A DNA stretch of 64,000 bases from CBDCMJ01 sp965224325. GTDB taxonomy: Bacteria > Chloroflexota > Dehalococcoidia > Lucifugimonadales > UBA3495. Below, piece after piece: positions 53,771-61,651 of this stretch (the stretch's first letter is position 1; each line of letters starts with the position of its first letter). The stretch covers positions 124,001 to 188,000 of the forward strand of contig CBDCYT010000017.1 of assembly GCA_965224325.1 (NCBI GenBank). Direction: 5' to 3'. A model generated the notes under the pieces. It was not told where the DNA came from and did not search any database. It saw only the letters and a program-made list of their open reading frames with translations. Made by a program: the position numbers and the translations under genes.

Positions 53771-54148
53771 TTAATTGAATGAACCCCTATTCGGCGGACC
53801 TGGGTAATCCTCGCGCTTGCCCGTATCACCCTGTTGGATGATAAAGTCTCGCCGGTCTTGGTACAGTAACGCCCGGTTCAGCACGTATTCGTTCTCACTA
53901 CCGTCTAGGTCAATCTGGTCACAGGGAGTCATGAACCAATACTTGTAGTCCCCGATGAACAGGTAAGGCTTGGTGGTATGGAAAAAGCGGCCGGTAACGC
54001 CTTCCCCGGCACACATTCGGGCGCACACCGCAGCCAGCAACTGACGCTGCCCATCCTTACGGAACAGGACATACCCATGGGGCCAGGTATTCCGGTACGT
54101 TACCGCCTCCCGCCACGGGGCACTGGCAATGAGTTCAATCAATTCCAT
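53771..54148 (-). CDS. Hypothetical protein
   Basis: This 125-residue protein has no recognised domain. It begins MELIELIASAPWREAVTYRN and is rich in aromatic residues, including GRFFHTTKPYLFIGDYKYWF and an acidic DQIDLDGSENEYVLNRALL segment. The ATG at 54148 has AAGAGG about 8 bases upstream; a GTG three codons earlier is possible. The clear ribosome site and codon use suggest a real gene. Confidence 0.6.
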   Translation of the reverse strand: MELIELIASAPWREAVTYRNTWPHGYVLFRKDGQRQLLAAVCARMCAGEGVTGRFFHTTKPYLFIGDYKYWFMTPCDQIDLDGSENEYVLNRALLYQDRRDFIIQQGDTGKREDYPGPPNRGSFN

Positions 54149-54329
54149 ACCGTTCACCTCTTACGTCAAAGGCTTTGTTCCCATAGGCCGCAGCTTCCGA
54201 TGCCTTGGCGCTGGGCATAAGTGAGGGTTTCTTGGACAGGCGCTAGGACCAACAGGGAAATAGCCTCTTGGGCGAAGAGGCACTAACCCTCTGCTCCCAA
54301 GGGGCAGTAGAGACCGTTGTCATTGACGC

Positions 54330-55157
54330 CTAATTGTTGAACGCGGCTACCAATGCCGGGTCGCCGGCGGCGGAAACCCGGCCGGCGGTGATCATTTCTG
54401 CCAGGCCGAGACGGCCGTAGGCCACAAGTGCGAAGGTCTCGGCGTCACAGCCCAGGGTCACAGCGGCCGTGTCGGAGGCCGCCGGGGCCATCTGGACTTC
54501 GCCGCCGCCGACGGTCATGTCGTAGCTTCTATTGAATGGGCCGGTCAGGTTGAATCGGAAGGTCGTGGGGCTGGCTATACCCGAGCCCGGCCGGTAAAAA
54601 CGACCTACGACGAACGCAGGTAGCAGGTCGAAGACCGGCGGGAGCACCTGGGCCGGCAGGTGGGCGACCGGCTCGATCCGGGAACGTATGTCCCACTCGT
54701 GCACGGCCATCTCGGTAATCCGCAGGTCGACAAAGCCGCTGACCGGGATGACCATGGCCGGATGGAAGCAGGGTTTCCCCCAGTCCTCCGGGCTTAAACC
54801 ACGCAGCTGTTCATCGAAGCGTTGGCATTGGACGGCAAAGTGGGGGAGCAGCCCGTCGGCCAGGCTTTCCCGCGTTGCCACTGCTCGCTGGGCGTTGGCC
54901 GCCATCCGGGCCGCCAGCGCTTCGAGGCTCGGGGCGGGCGCTCCTTCCGGCGGCGATGAGTCGCCAGCGACTCCCCGTCCCACGTTTACGACGAACATGT
55001 CTACGGCCATACAGAGGTGGGCCACCACATCGTGGTTTTCCCAGGCGTCGCAGGCGCTTTGGGTACTCCACTGCTCGGCTGTCAGGGTCTGGAAATACTG
55101 GCCCAGACGCTCCGATTCGGTCCGCGCCAAAGAAATCCGCTCTTCCATGTTGCTCAT
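54330..55157 (-). CDS. DinB-like/maleylpyruvate isomerase-family protein
   Basis: This 275-residue protein has an N-terminal four-helix DinB-like domain of the mycothiol-dependent maleylpyruvate isomerase type. Segments are LTAEQWSTQSACDAWENHDVVAHL (metal His), FDEQLRGLSPEDWGKPC and RITEMAVHEWDIRSRI (second metal His). A C-terminal SCP2-like domain follows (FRFNLTGPFNRSYDMTVGGG and GCDAETFALVAYGRL). Many members bind metal and use low-molecular-weight thiols, but Chloroflexota thiol chemistry makes the cofactor uncertain. Confidence 0.85.
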   Translation of the reverse strand: MSNMEERISLARTESERLGQYFQTLTAEQWSTQSACDAWENHDVVAHLCMAVDMFVVNVGRGVAGDSSPPEGAPAPSLEALAARMAANAQRAVATRESLADGLLPHFAVQCQRFDEQLRGLSPEDWGKPCFHPAMVIPVSGFVDLRITEMAVHEWDIRSRIEPVAHLPAQVLPPVFDLLPAFVVGRFYRPGSGIASPTTFRFNLTGPFNRSYDMTVGGGEVQMAPAASDTAAVTLGCDAETFALVAYGRLGLAEMITAGRVSAAGDPALVAAFNN

Positions 55158-55219
55158 AACAATATCCCGTCAATTCTCTTCGTTCGATTCAGGACCAGGT
55201 ATCCCGTTGCTAACTGATA

Positions 55220-55470
55220 CTAACTGAGGAACGCCATCAACTCCCGGTTCACGTCGTCGGGACACTCCCACTGCAGGAAGTGGCCGTAATCTTCCAGGTC
55301 CTTGGACTTTATGCCGGGAATGACGCCCCCTGCGTCCTCCAGCGAGCCCAGGGTCATGGCCTCGGCGGTGCGCACTCGGCAGGGGCCATAGAGGAACAGA
55401 GCCGGAGTGGACAGCGACCGGATGGTTTTCACCTGTCGCGATGCCGGCGAGAGATTCCTGCATACCCTCC
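55220..55470 (-). pseudogene. C-terminal remnant of an alpha/beta-hydrolase gene
   Basis: The frame encodes LSTPALFLYGPCRVRTAEAM followed by a short stretch ending KDLEDYGHFLQWECPDDVNR and LMAFLS, the usual C-terminal strand, catalytic His (GHF) and final helix of an alpha/beta-hydrolase. The nucleophile half is missing and the upstream sequence is frame-shifted, so this is a degraded gene. It lies about 60 bases downstream of the DinB-like gene start, on the same strand. Confidence 0.6.
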
Positions 55471-56088
55471 ACCGGGGCCAGGGGAGTTGCTCCCCTGGTA
55501 TGCGTCTAACGAGAGTATGAACCCCAAGGAAGCGCCAACTCGAGAGCGTCGTCCGGGGAGACGGCGCAAGGTGAGACGGAGCGCAGACTCTCCACTGAGG
55601 GAAGGCTTCGGACCCTGGGATTGTATTTCTGAGCCCGAAAGGTGTCAACTTCAGGTAACCTGCGCCGTCTTCTCAGGATCAGGCTCAGGTTAGCCAGAGA
55701 CACGACGTCGAGGGCCGCACCGGGTGGGCAAACCGCTCGGTCTCAAACGCGCCGTCACGGAAGTCCGCCACGGAAGTCCAAGGAAGTACATGGTACTATT
55801 AGGCGTAGAGTCTTCCAGTTCAGCGCATTCCGTGCTTCGGTTCCAGGTGCAAGCGGTGGTGAACGCGGGAAGTTGAGCGGTCCGCACGGACATTTACTAA
55901 TTGCTTTAGACCGCGGATATTGGCGACCCTCAATTGTGGTCAGGCGCTAGACGAGCCTAACTACCATGAGGCGTCAGCAGAAGACGACGCCGGGGTCGAT
56001 CTGCATTCGCCAGCTGCTAGAGAGCCCACTGCCAATCTTTTGGGTCAGCCTGGGTTCTCACCGATGATTTAGAAATTGGTGGAATATA
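55471..56088. other. Intergenic region with decayed sequence
   Basis: Short fragments could belong to the broken hydrolase gene, but no intact gene is visible. The 3' part leads into the PIG-L gene; GGTGG lies 6 bases before its ATG. Confidence 0.4.
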
Positions 56089-56952
56089 ATGTCAGGGTTT
56101 AGACTATTGGCCTGCTTCGCTCATCCCGACGACGAAGCTTTTCCTGTGGGCGGGGCGCTGGTTGCCCACGTGACGCGGGGAGTTGAGGTCCGCCTCATTA
56201 CCACCACGCTGGGAGAGGAAGGCGAGATCCGCCAGCTGGGGGCGGCAACTCGGGAATCGTTGCCCTCGGTGCGGCGCGTCGAACTGGCCTGCGCCGTACG
56301 GGCATTGGGCTTGGCCGGCCACCAAGTCCTGGACTACCGCGATTCGGGCATGGCGGGCTGGCCCTCCAATAACCATCCCCAAGCCTACGTTAACGCTCCG
56401 GCCTACCAGGTGGTTGAACGCCTGGTTGCGGCAATTCGCCACTACCGGCCTCAGGTGATACTTACCTTCGACCCTGGCGGCCTTTACGGCCATCCCGACC
56501 ACATCGCGATTTCGCAGCACAGCACTGAAGCTTTTCACCTGGCCGGGGACCCGGAGGCCTTTCCTCAACAGCTGGTCGGCGACACGGTCCCTTACCGTCC
56601 CCAACGTCTGTTCTACAGCGCCCGACCCAAAGGATTCAGAACTATGTGGGCCACCAAGCTGCGAGACGCCGGTATCGAGTTCCCCATGCCCTCGCCGGAG
56701 CAAGAAGCGCAGGGGGCCCCGCCGGAGGAAATCCACCTGGACCTGGACGTAGAGGAGCACCTGGAGGCCAAAATGGCTTGCATCCTCTGCCACCGGACTC
56801 AAGTGGCCCCGGATTGGCCCTACCACCGGGTCCCTCGGGAGGTAACCGCCAGTATCCTGGGACGGGAATATTACATCAGGGCGTTCCCACCAGTGCTCCC
56901 CGGGGAACAGGTGGCTGAGGATTTCTTCCTGGGATTGGCGCAGGAGGCTTAG
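56089..56952 (+). CDS. PIG-L/LmbE-family deacetylase
   Basis: This zinc-dependent N-deacetylase has 287 residues. The family acts on GlcNAc-inositol, diacetylchitobiose or mycothiol/bacillithiol precursors. The zinc motif AHPDDEAFPVGGAL is at residues 11-24 and the third ligand lies in YGHPDHIAIS near 139. A central segment RLITTTLGEEGEIRQLG is typical. The neighbouring DinB-like gene at 54330 also belongs to a family tied to thiol cofactors, but no full thiol pathway is visible. Confidence 0.92.
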   Translation: MSGFRLLACFAHPDDEAFPVGGALVAHVTRGVEVRLITTTLGEEGEIRQLGAATRESLPSVRRVELACAVRALGLAGHQVLDYRDSGMAGWPSNNHPQAYVNAPAYQVVERLVAAIRHYRPQVILTFDPGGLYGHPDHIAISQHSTEAFHLAGDPEAFPQQLVGDTVPYRPQRLFYSARPKGFRTMWATKLRDAGIEFPMPSPEQEAQGAPPEEIHLDLDVEEHLEAKMACILCHRTQVAPDWPYHRVPREVTASILGREYYIRAFPPVLPGEQVAEDFFLGLAQEA

Positions 56953-57052
56953 GGGCCTCTGGTTGGCCCGGGGCTGCGGCCGGTGGAACTAACCCGGACA
57001 GCAATAGGCTGCGCGGGTCTTGTAATTCTGTGGGGAAACAACAAGTAACGCC

Positions 57053-57296
57053 TGTCTCAGAAGTCTCCACTCAGGATTTTGGGCGGACGCAACCTGACGG
57101 GTTGATATGATTAGCCGCCTAAATCAGTTATTGCCGCCTAGACCAGTCTTGAATGCGGCTCAACAACCCGTCCTTCCCGCGAAGCTTATCCCCGACCCCG
57201 GTCGGGGAGCGGGAATCCAAACTCAATAACCCGTCATTCCCGCTCTCGCGGGAATCCACAAAGGTAGGATGTTGTAGAATTCAGCTTTATGAGACA
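57053..57296. mobile_element. Miniature element with TGTCTCA ends, copy 2
   Basis: This 244-bp element runs from TGTCTCAGAAGTCTCC to an inverted TGTCTCATAAAG. It matches copy 1 (9224-9448) in reverse orientation, including a long palindrome (57168-57218) and a short palindrome (57231-57258) at the same relative places. No coding sequence is present. Confidence 0.65.
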
Positions 57297-57305
57297 AGCC
57301 AAAAT

Positions 57306-57344
57306 AACGCCGCGCCGCCCACCCCAAGTTGGCGGCACGGCGTT
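57306..57344 (-). terminator. Candidate hairpin terminator after the VOC gene
   Basis: A stem of 13 pairs with one mismatch (AACGCCGCGCCGCC with GGCGGCACGGCGTT) closes a loop of about 11 bases. On the minus strand a short TTATTTT follows. It lies about 130 bases past the VOC gene stop. The T run is short, so the call is tentative. Confidence 0.4.
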
Positions 57345-57470
57345 AGTTCGCTTCTGCTTGCGGTCCAGCGGCGTAGCGAGCTTGCCGCAGTTGGGGATCA
57401 ATTCACCGGCCTATCGCCGGGTGCTTCAGGCCGGCGCACTGCAGTCCCGCCAACCCGATTGTAAACACCG

Positions 57471-57863
57471 TTAACTCTTGGGCCTCTGGATAAGCTCGAC
57501 GCTGACTTCGTCGGGCGCCACGATGAAAGCCACTGTGGAGCCGGAGGGCATGGTCCACGGTTCGCAGCCGAACTTGACTCCGTTGGATTTCATAAGCGCG
57601 GTTGCTTCTTCCATGTCGTCCACTTCGAAGCCGAAATGGTCCAAACCGTAGCGGGGGTCGGTAGAGCCGGCGATGGGGTCCTCTCCCTCGGCCCGGCCGG
57701 AGATGGTCATCAGGTGTTCGCCGTTCAAGGATAACTGAATGGACTTGGTGGTGGACAGAGGGCGCTCCGAGGTAATGACCGCACCGAAGTTGTCGCAGTA
57801 GAACTTGGCGGCCTGATCCGGGTCTCCGCTCCGGAAATGGAGGTGATTGTAGGTAAAATTCAT
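57471..57863 (-). CDS. VOC/glyoxalase-superfamily protein
   Basis: This 130-residue VOC domain begins MNFTYNHLHFRSGDPDQAAK. Likely metal ligands are His in HLHFRS, His in HLMTI, His in YGLDHFGFEVDDMEEA and the C-terminal Glu in DEVSVELIQRP, the pattern of active glyoxalase-like enzymes. It is the fourth VOC-type protein in the window. The substrate is unknown. Confidence 0.85.
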   Translation of the reverse strand: MNFTYNHLHFRSGDPDQAAKFYCDNFGAVITSERPLSTTKSIQLSLNGEHLMTISGRAEGEDPIAGSTDPRYGLDHFGFEVDDMEEATALMKSNGVKFGCEPWTMPSGSTVAFIVAPDEVSVELIQRPKS

Positions 57864-58218
57864 TGGGACCTCTCCTTGCTAAATAATACACTTGGGGATA
57901 AGCGATACCCTATTGGAGGCTTATTCCTCGCGGCCCTGGGACAGTTATTTGGCGCCGCCTGGCCTCGGCCACAATGGGCCTATTACGCAAGACCCGAACC
58001 GTATTATACACCCGCGAAATGCTCTAGACGAAGATGACGCCTCGGCCCCGGGGTCTTTTCTTACGGCTAATTTAGCAAATTTCTCGCTTATCATGGGCAT
58101 TGCTCTGGGCGTGATGAAGAAGAGAATGGATGCTTCGATAAGCTCACCACGAGCGGCTGTCTAATGCAATGGCCGTATATTGAACCCCTCCCCGGTCTGC
58201 GAGCAGCGACGGCTACTC
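57864..58218. other. Intergenic region, no supported gene
   Basis: Between the VOC gene and the tRNA-Gln promoter no gene or repeat is recognised. Confidence 0.4.
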
Positions 58219-58247
58219 TTGACAGGTCCGGGGCCCGTTAATACTAT
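58219..58247 (+). promoter_or_regulatory. Sigma-70 promoter of tRNA-Gln
   Basis: TTGACA (58219-58224) and TACTAT (58242-58247) are exactly 17 bases apart. The expected start is about 65 bases upstream of the mature tRNA. Confidence 0.7.
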
Positions 58248-58319
58248 AGGCGTATCTAGCCCTTTCCTCTCCGGTTATCGTCTTGACTTGGCCCTCCGTT
58301 CGTCAACGGCCTCACTCAA

Positions 58320-58393
58320 TGGGGATTAGTCCAGTGGTAGGACGCCTGACTCTGGCTCAGGAAGCCGAGGTTCGAATCCTCGATCCCCAGCCA
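58320..58393 (+). tRNA. tRNA-Gln (CUG anticodon)
   Basis: The acceptor stem TGGGGAT pairs with ATCCCCA. The D-arm is GTCCAGTGGTAGGAC, the anticodon stem CCTGA/TCAGG holds loop CTCTGGC with anticodon CTG, and the T-arm contains GGTTCGAATCC. The CCA end is encoded. The U1-A72 end pair is typical of glutamine tRNA. Confidence 0.96.
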
Positions 58394-58448
58394 CCTCTCA
58401 ATCCGCCTCTTGACCTCGCGGTGGTTGGCCAGCTTGCGGTACTGCCTT

Positions 58449-59207
58449 TCAGCGAGCGGTGTTCGCGGGTTGATGCGCCTGAAGGAAATCGCGCACCTGG
58501 TTTATCGTCTTGTCCTTTATGTCCTTCGACTCCTTCCAAGGATACTCCGTGACCTGGGCTTTGGGCGCCAACTCCACCAGTTCCATGGCGGCCTCGTACG
58601 AGTGCGATGGTGTGTCGTCGGGCATGACCAACATCGGCGTCTGGCACGAGCGCGCGAAGTCCCGCGACACGCAGTACACGAAGTCCGGCTGGAGGCGGTA
58701 AAGATTGTGCAGGTACTGTTCCACGGTCTCCATCGTCACGTCGTCCCGCCCGGAGCATAGCTCGGGGCCCCAGACATCGCGGCCGGAGTCATACATGGCG
58801 TCCGGTGTTTTGCTTGCGTGCCCAACCGGCTGGCAGAGCACGGCGGCTAAGACGCGCTCGGGAGCCCGTTCAATGAGCTTGAGCGCAAAAGGGCCACCGA
58901 TGCAGTAGCCGATGAAGAAAAACTCCTGTATACCGAGATGGTCCATCAACCCCAATTGGTCGTCGGCGAAGGCTCCCCACGGATCATTGACCTGGACCGG
59001 CCCGCTGGACTCTCCGCCATTCGCGTTGCGCTGGTCCATCGTGATGCAACGAAAGTCGTTCTTGAACTCCTCCATCGCGTTGAACACCTGTCCAGGCCAA
59101 TTGCTGATCAAGGAGTTCAATCCACCGCCGGGGGTTGCCAGAAGCGGGAAACCGGACCCGACCTCCTCGTAGTGGATGCGGACATCGCCTTTCGTATAAA
59201 ACGGCAT
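58449..59207 (-). CDS. Alpha/beta-hydrolase with a cysteine nucleophile
   Basis: This alpha/beta-hydrolase of about 252 residues has an oxyanion-loop segment LLATPGGGLNS, a MDQRNANGGES loop, and a nucleophile elbow GYCIGG where Cys replaces the usual Ser, as in dienelactone hydrolases. LVMPDDTPSHSYEA probably provides the acid and a histidine. The usual C-terminal catalytic His is not obvious, so the mechanism is uncertain. The ATG at 59207 has AGGAG 8 bases upstream; the open frame to 59564 is probably non-coding. The gene ends about 55 bases past the convergent tRNA-Gln. Confidence 0.82.
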   Translation of the reverse strand: MPFYTKGDVRIHYEEVGSGFPLLATPGGGLNSLISNWPGQVFNAMEEFKNDFRCITMDQRNANGGESSGPVQVNDPWGAFADDQLGLMDHLGIQEFFFIGYCIGGPFALKLIERAPERVLAAVLCQPVGHASKTPDAMYDSGRDVWGPELCSGRDDVTMETVEQYLHNLYRLQPDFVYCVSRDFARSCQTPMLVMPDDTPSHSYEAAMELVELAPKAQVTEYPWKESKDIKDKTINQVRDFLQAHQPANTAR

Positions 59208-59564
59208 TGCAGTTTCTCCTTCTTGACCCCAGGACCGGCTCTTTGAGGCAATTGTAACTTGGGAAACCATGGCGTCAAGGCAGTAGCCACCTCCCAACAA
59301 TAAGCCGATAAGCCCGCCAGCTAACTCTATCCCTATACTGTTCGGGTCCGATGGTCCGGCTGCACCTGTGGGAGACTCATAGCTCCACCAAAAGCTCAAA
59401 AGTTCTGTGCGCATCTCGCTTTGGGCAGCTATTTTTGGAACGCTTATAGCCATTTTGGGGCCTGGGTAACCGTCACACGTTCGTCGGGCTCCCCTAGCAG
59501 TCAGCACTGGGGAAAGCCCGGTACACAGCGAGGGAGGAGCGCTCGAAGGAGGGTGAGAGTCCAC

Positions 59565-59724
59565 CGATTGGACAAGTATGCTTGGCCCACTTTTAAGGAT
59601 TGCAGGCCCGCCGGATGGACCAACTTGGTGGTTGGTTCATGGCTGGCCGGAACACCCTCAAGGCCGGTCACTTGATGCGCTGGCAACGCTGTCTACGGTA
59701 GACGGCGGGCCGGTGACCCGGCGG
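59565..59724. other. Spacer before composite element copy III
   Basis: No gene is recognised. The last 13 bases, GGTGACCCGGCGG (59712-59724), recur just after the element at 59877-59889. Confidence 0.5.
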
Positions 59725-59873
59725 GGTCTGTTAATTGTCTGCCGCCCGTCATACCCTCCGCTCACCCGTCTTTCCCGCGAAAGCGGGAATCCATACGCTC
59801 TTGATGTTGGACTGCCACTGGACAAGACCAAAGTGCATGGGAAAATAGGAGTTGTCGCGAAAACTAAAACACC
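59725..59873. mobile_element. Composite palindromic element, copy III (149 bp, minimal form)
   Basis: The left half GGTCTGTTAATTGTCTGCCG and right half ending AACTAAAACACC match copies I and II and are joined by one short palindrome (59766-59793). The ends form an imperfect 12-bp inverted repeat. A 13-bp direct repeat, GGTGACCCGGCGG, flanks the element (59712-59724 and 59877-59889), which could be a target-site duplication. Confidence 0.7.
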
Positions 59874-60123
59874 ATGGGTGACCCGGCGGTGTTGGTTGAC
59901 GCGTGGGTGAGCTTTCCATAGAATCATGGACGTCAAGCCATCGAAGCCGGTCTGGTGGAAGGGTAGATGCGGGGGCACTCGCTGCAGGCTGCGCGCGGTG
60001 GTACGGGCAGCGCAGCCTCCTCCAATGCCACCTCACCCATGTATTGGGAGTCCCCGTCCCTTTCTCGACCGTTTTCCCCTAACGGTCCGCAGGCCGCGTC
60101 GCAATGCAAGGGTCTTGGGATAA

Positions 60124-60909
60124 ATGATGGGATTCATAGATTACGACGCCATTTTCCCGAACGGGTTAGATCTAAATGAAGCTCTTCAATTGCTGTGGCC
60201 TGCGGCGGCCTATGTTCTCGGCATGGCCGTGTACGGCCTCTTTGTTTTCAAGTTCTACCGGTTCGTTGCCTCCCGGGACATGTTTGCGCTGGACCTGTCC
60301 AAGTATGAACAGTCCCGCCATCGGTGGGTTCGGGGCTTCCTCCACATCGTTTTGTACGGCGCGAAGTACGTTATCCTGTTTCCGGGGTTCGCCTTCTTCT
60401 GGTTTGCAGTTCTCACGTTAATTCTGGCCTTCCTCTCGAAAGACCGGCCGTTTTCGGACATCCTGCTGATAGCCCTCGCCACCGTCAGCGCCATACGCGT
60501 AACCGCGTACTACAACGAAGACCTGTCCCGGGACCTAGCCAAGATCCTACCTTTCGCGGTCCTGGCGATCTTCCTAATTGATGCGTCCTTCTTCAAGATT
60601 AGCCAGTCCCTAGACATACTGAGAGAGGCGAATGGCCACCGCGAGCACATCTTCTACTACCTGCTACTTCTGATAGCGGGTGAGTTTGCGTTACGATTGA
60701 TCCTGGCTTTCGTTTCGTTGGCCGTTTCGGTGAGAGACCGCATGCTGGAGAAGCGTTCAGCCGGCGGCGATGGTGTGCCGGCGCCCCCGCCTGAGGGAGG
60801 GCCATCTCCAGAAGAAGGAGATCGGGCCGATGGCACCGATGATGCGCCGATGCCCCCGCCAGAAGGAGATCGGGGCGCCGCTGTTCTACCAACTATCCAG
60901 AAGCCATAG
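60124..60909 (+). CDS. Multi-pass membrane protein of unknown function
   Basis: This 261-residue protein has about five hydrophobic segments (LLWPAAAYVLGMAVYGLFVF, then VLYGAKYVILFPGFAFFWFA, ILLIALATVSAIRV, ILPFAVLAIFLIDAS and YLLLLIAGEFALRLILAFVS). A soluble Pro/Glu/Gly-rich tail of about 60 residues with PPPEGGPSPEEGD repeats follows. No family is recognised. Two adjacent ATG codons open the frame. It stands alone between composite element copy III and a MITE end. Confidence 0.72.
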   Translation: MMGFIDYDAIFPNGLDLNEALQLLWPAAAYVLGMAVYGLFVFKFYRFVASRDMFALDLSKYEQSRHRWVRGFLHIVLYGAKYVILFPGFAFFWFAVLTLILAFLSKDRPFSDILLIALATVSAIRVTAYYNEDLSRDLAKILPFAVLAIFLIDASFFKISQSLDILREANGHREHIFYYLLLLIAGEFALRLILAFVSLAVSVRDRMLEKRSAGGDGVPAPPPEGGPSPEEGDRADGTDDAPMPPPEGDRGAAVLPTIQKP

Positions 60910-60923
60910 TGCGGCCACCCGCC

Positions 60924-60967
60924 AGGTTGCGTCCGCCCAAAATCGTGAGTGGAGACTTCTGAGACAA
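60924..60967. mobile_element. Isolated end of the TGTCTCA miniature element
   Basis: The stretch CAGGTTGCGTCCGCCCAAAA and its continuation to GAGACTTCTGAGACA match one end of copies 1 and 2. The rest of the element is missing, so it is a solo end or breakpoint. Confidence 0.75.
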
Positions 60968-61010
60968 CCTCTGTAGCAGCTCCCACCAGCACTTCAACGC
61001 CGTCGGAGAC

Positions 61011-61424
61011 ATGGAGACCCTGAAGCCTACTCCGTCTCCCACACTCCTGCCCTTGCCGGCTCCTACACCCACACTGCCATGTTCCGCCGGCGTCGCGGTA
61101 CCGGAGTCAGGCGCCAACTCTGGCTTGGTGACCGACTGCGCCGTCCTGCTGAAAGCCATGGACACCCTGGCCAGCGACAACTGGCTGAACTGGAACGCCG
61201 GAGCCCCCATCGTCGAATGGGAGGGCATCGAAGCCGGTGGCGAGCCCGCCCGCGTCCGCGAGGTGTTCCTGGAGGGCCGTGGACTTAACGGTCTATGGGA
61301 GTTGTGGCTGGGCGGCAACGAACTGACCGGCTACGCACCACCTGAACTGTGGGATGTTCTCGACATAACCTGCACGGCTGAGAATACTCTGAATAAGTCC
61401 GTGAATTGCGACCTGGCAACATAG
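61011..61424 (+). pseudogene. Truncated leucine-rich-repeat surface protein remnant
   Basis: The frame carries a Pro/Thr-rich linker (KPTPSPTLLPLPAPTPTLP). It then has the N-cap of plant-type LRR proteins (GLVTDCAVLLKAMDTLASDN and LNWNAGAPIVEWEGI) and part of one repeat (LWELWLGGNELTGYAPPELW). Intact relatives in this group usually have a signal peptide and many repeats; here both are absent. The linker appears to continue upstream in another frame (VAAPTSTSTPSET), and a solo MITE end abuts it. It is probably a decayed gene, though a short expressed protein cannot be excluded. Confidence 0.6.
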
Positions 61425-61651
61425 GAAAGTTGGCCGTGTTGATGATTTGTGCAGGGGTTTACTGAGTCGGTCCGGGTCCGCAGCTAATCAGCGGGAGTTC
61501 CACCGGGGGATGGGTTGAAGCGCATCATCCCCGCCAGCTGGGGGGCAGAGCGACTTTATCGCGCTTGGACCGGAAAGTATCGGCTCTATGATGGGTGGCA
61601 ACGCAGAGGACTCAACCAGAATCGCGGCCCCGCGGTTGGCTCAGGGTCCCA
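61425..61651. other. Spacer between the LRR remnant and the ABC binding-protein gene
   Basis: Nothing is recognised here. Confidence 0.35.

Noticed and set aside
58449..59564. Long 371-residue version of the Cys-hydrolase
   Set aside because: The extra 119 residues have no hydrolase similarity, while the ATG at 59207 has a good ribosome site and a family-like start.
59578..59910. 110-codon frame running into element copy III
   Set aside because: Its second half is the repeat itself and the first half has no motif; it is not supported as a gene.
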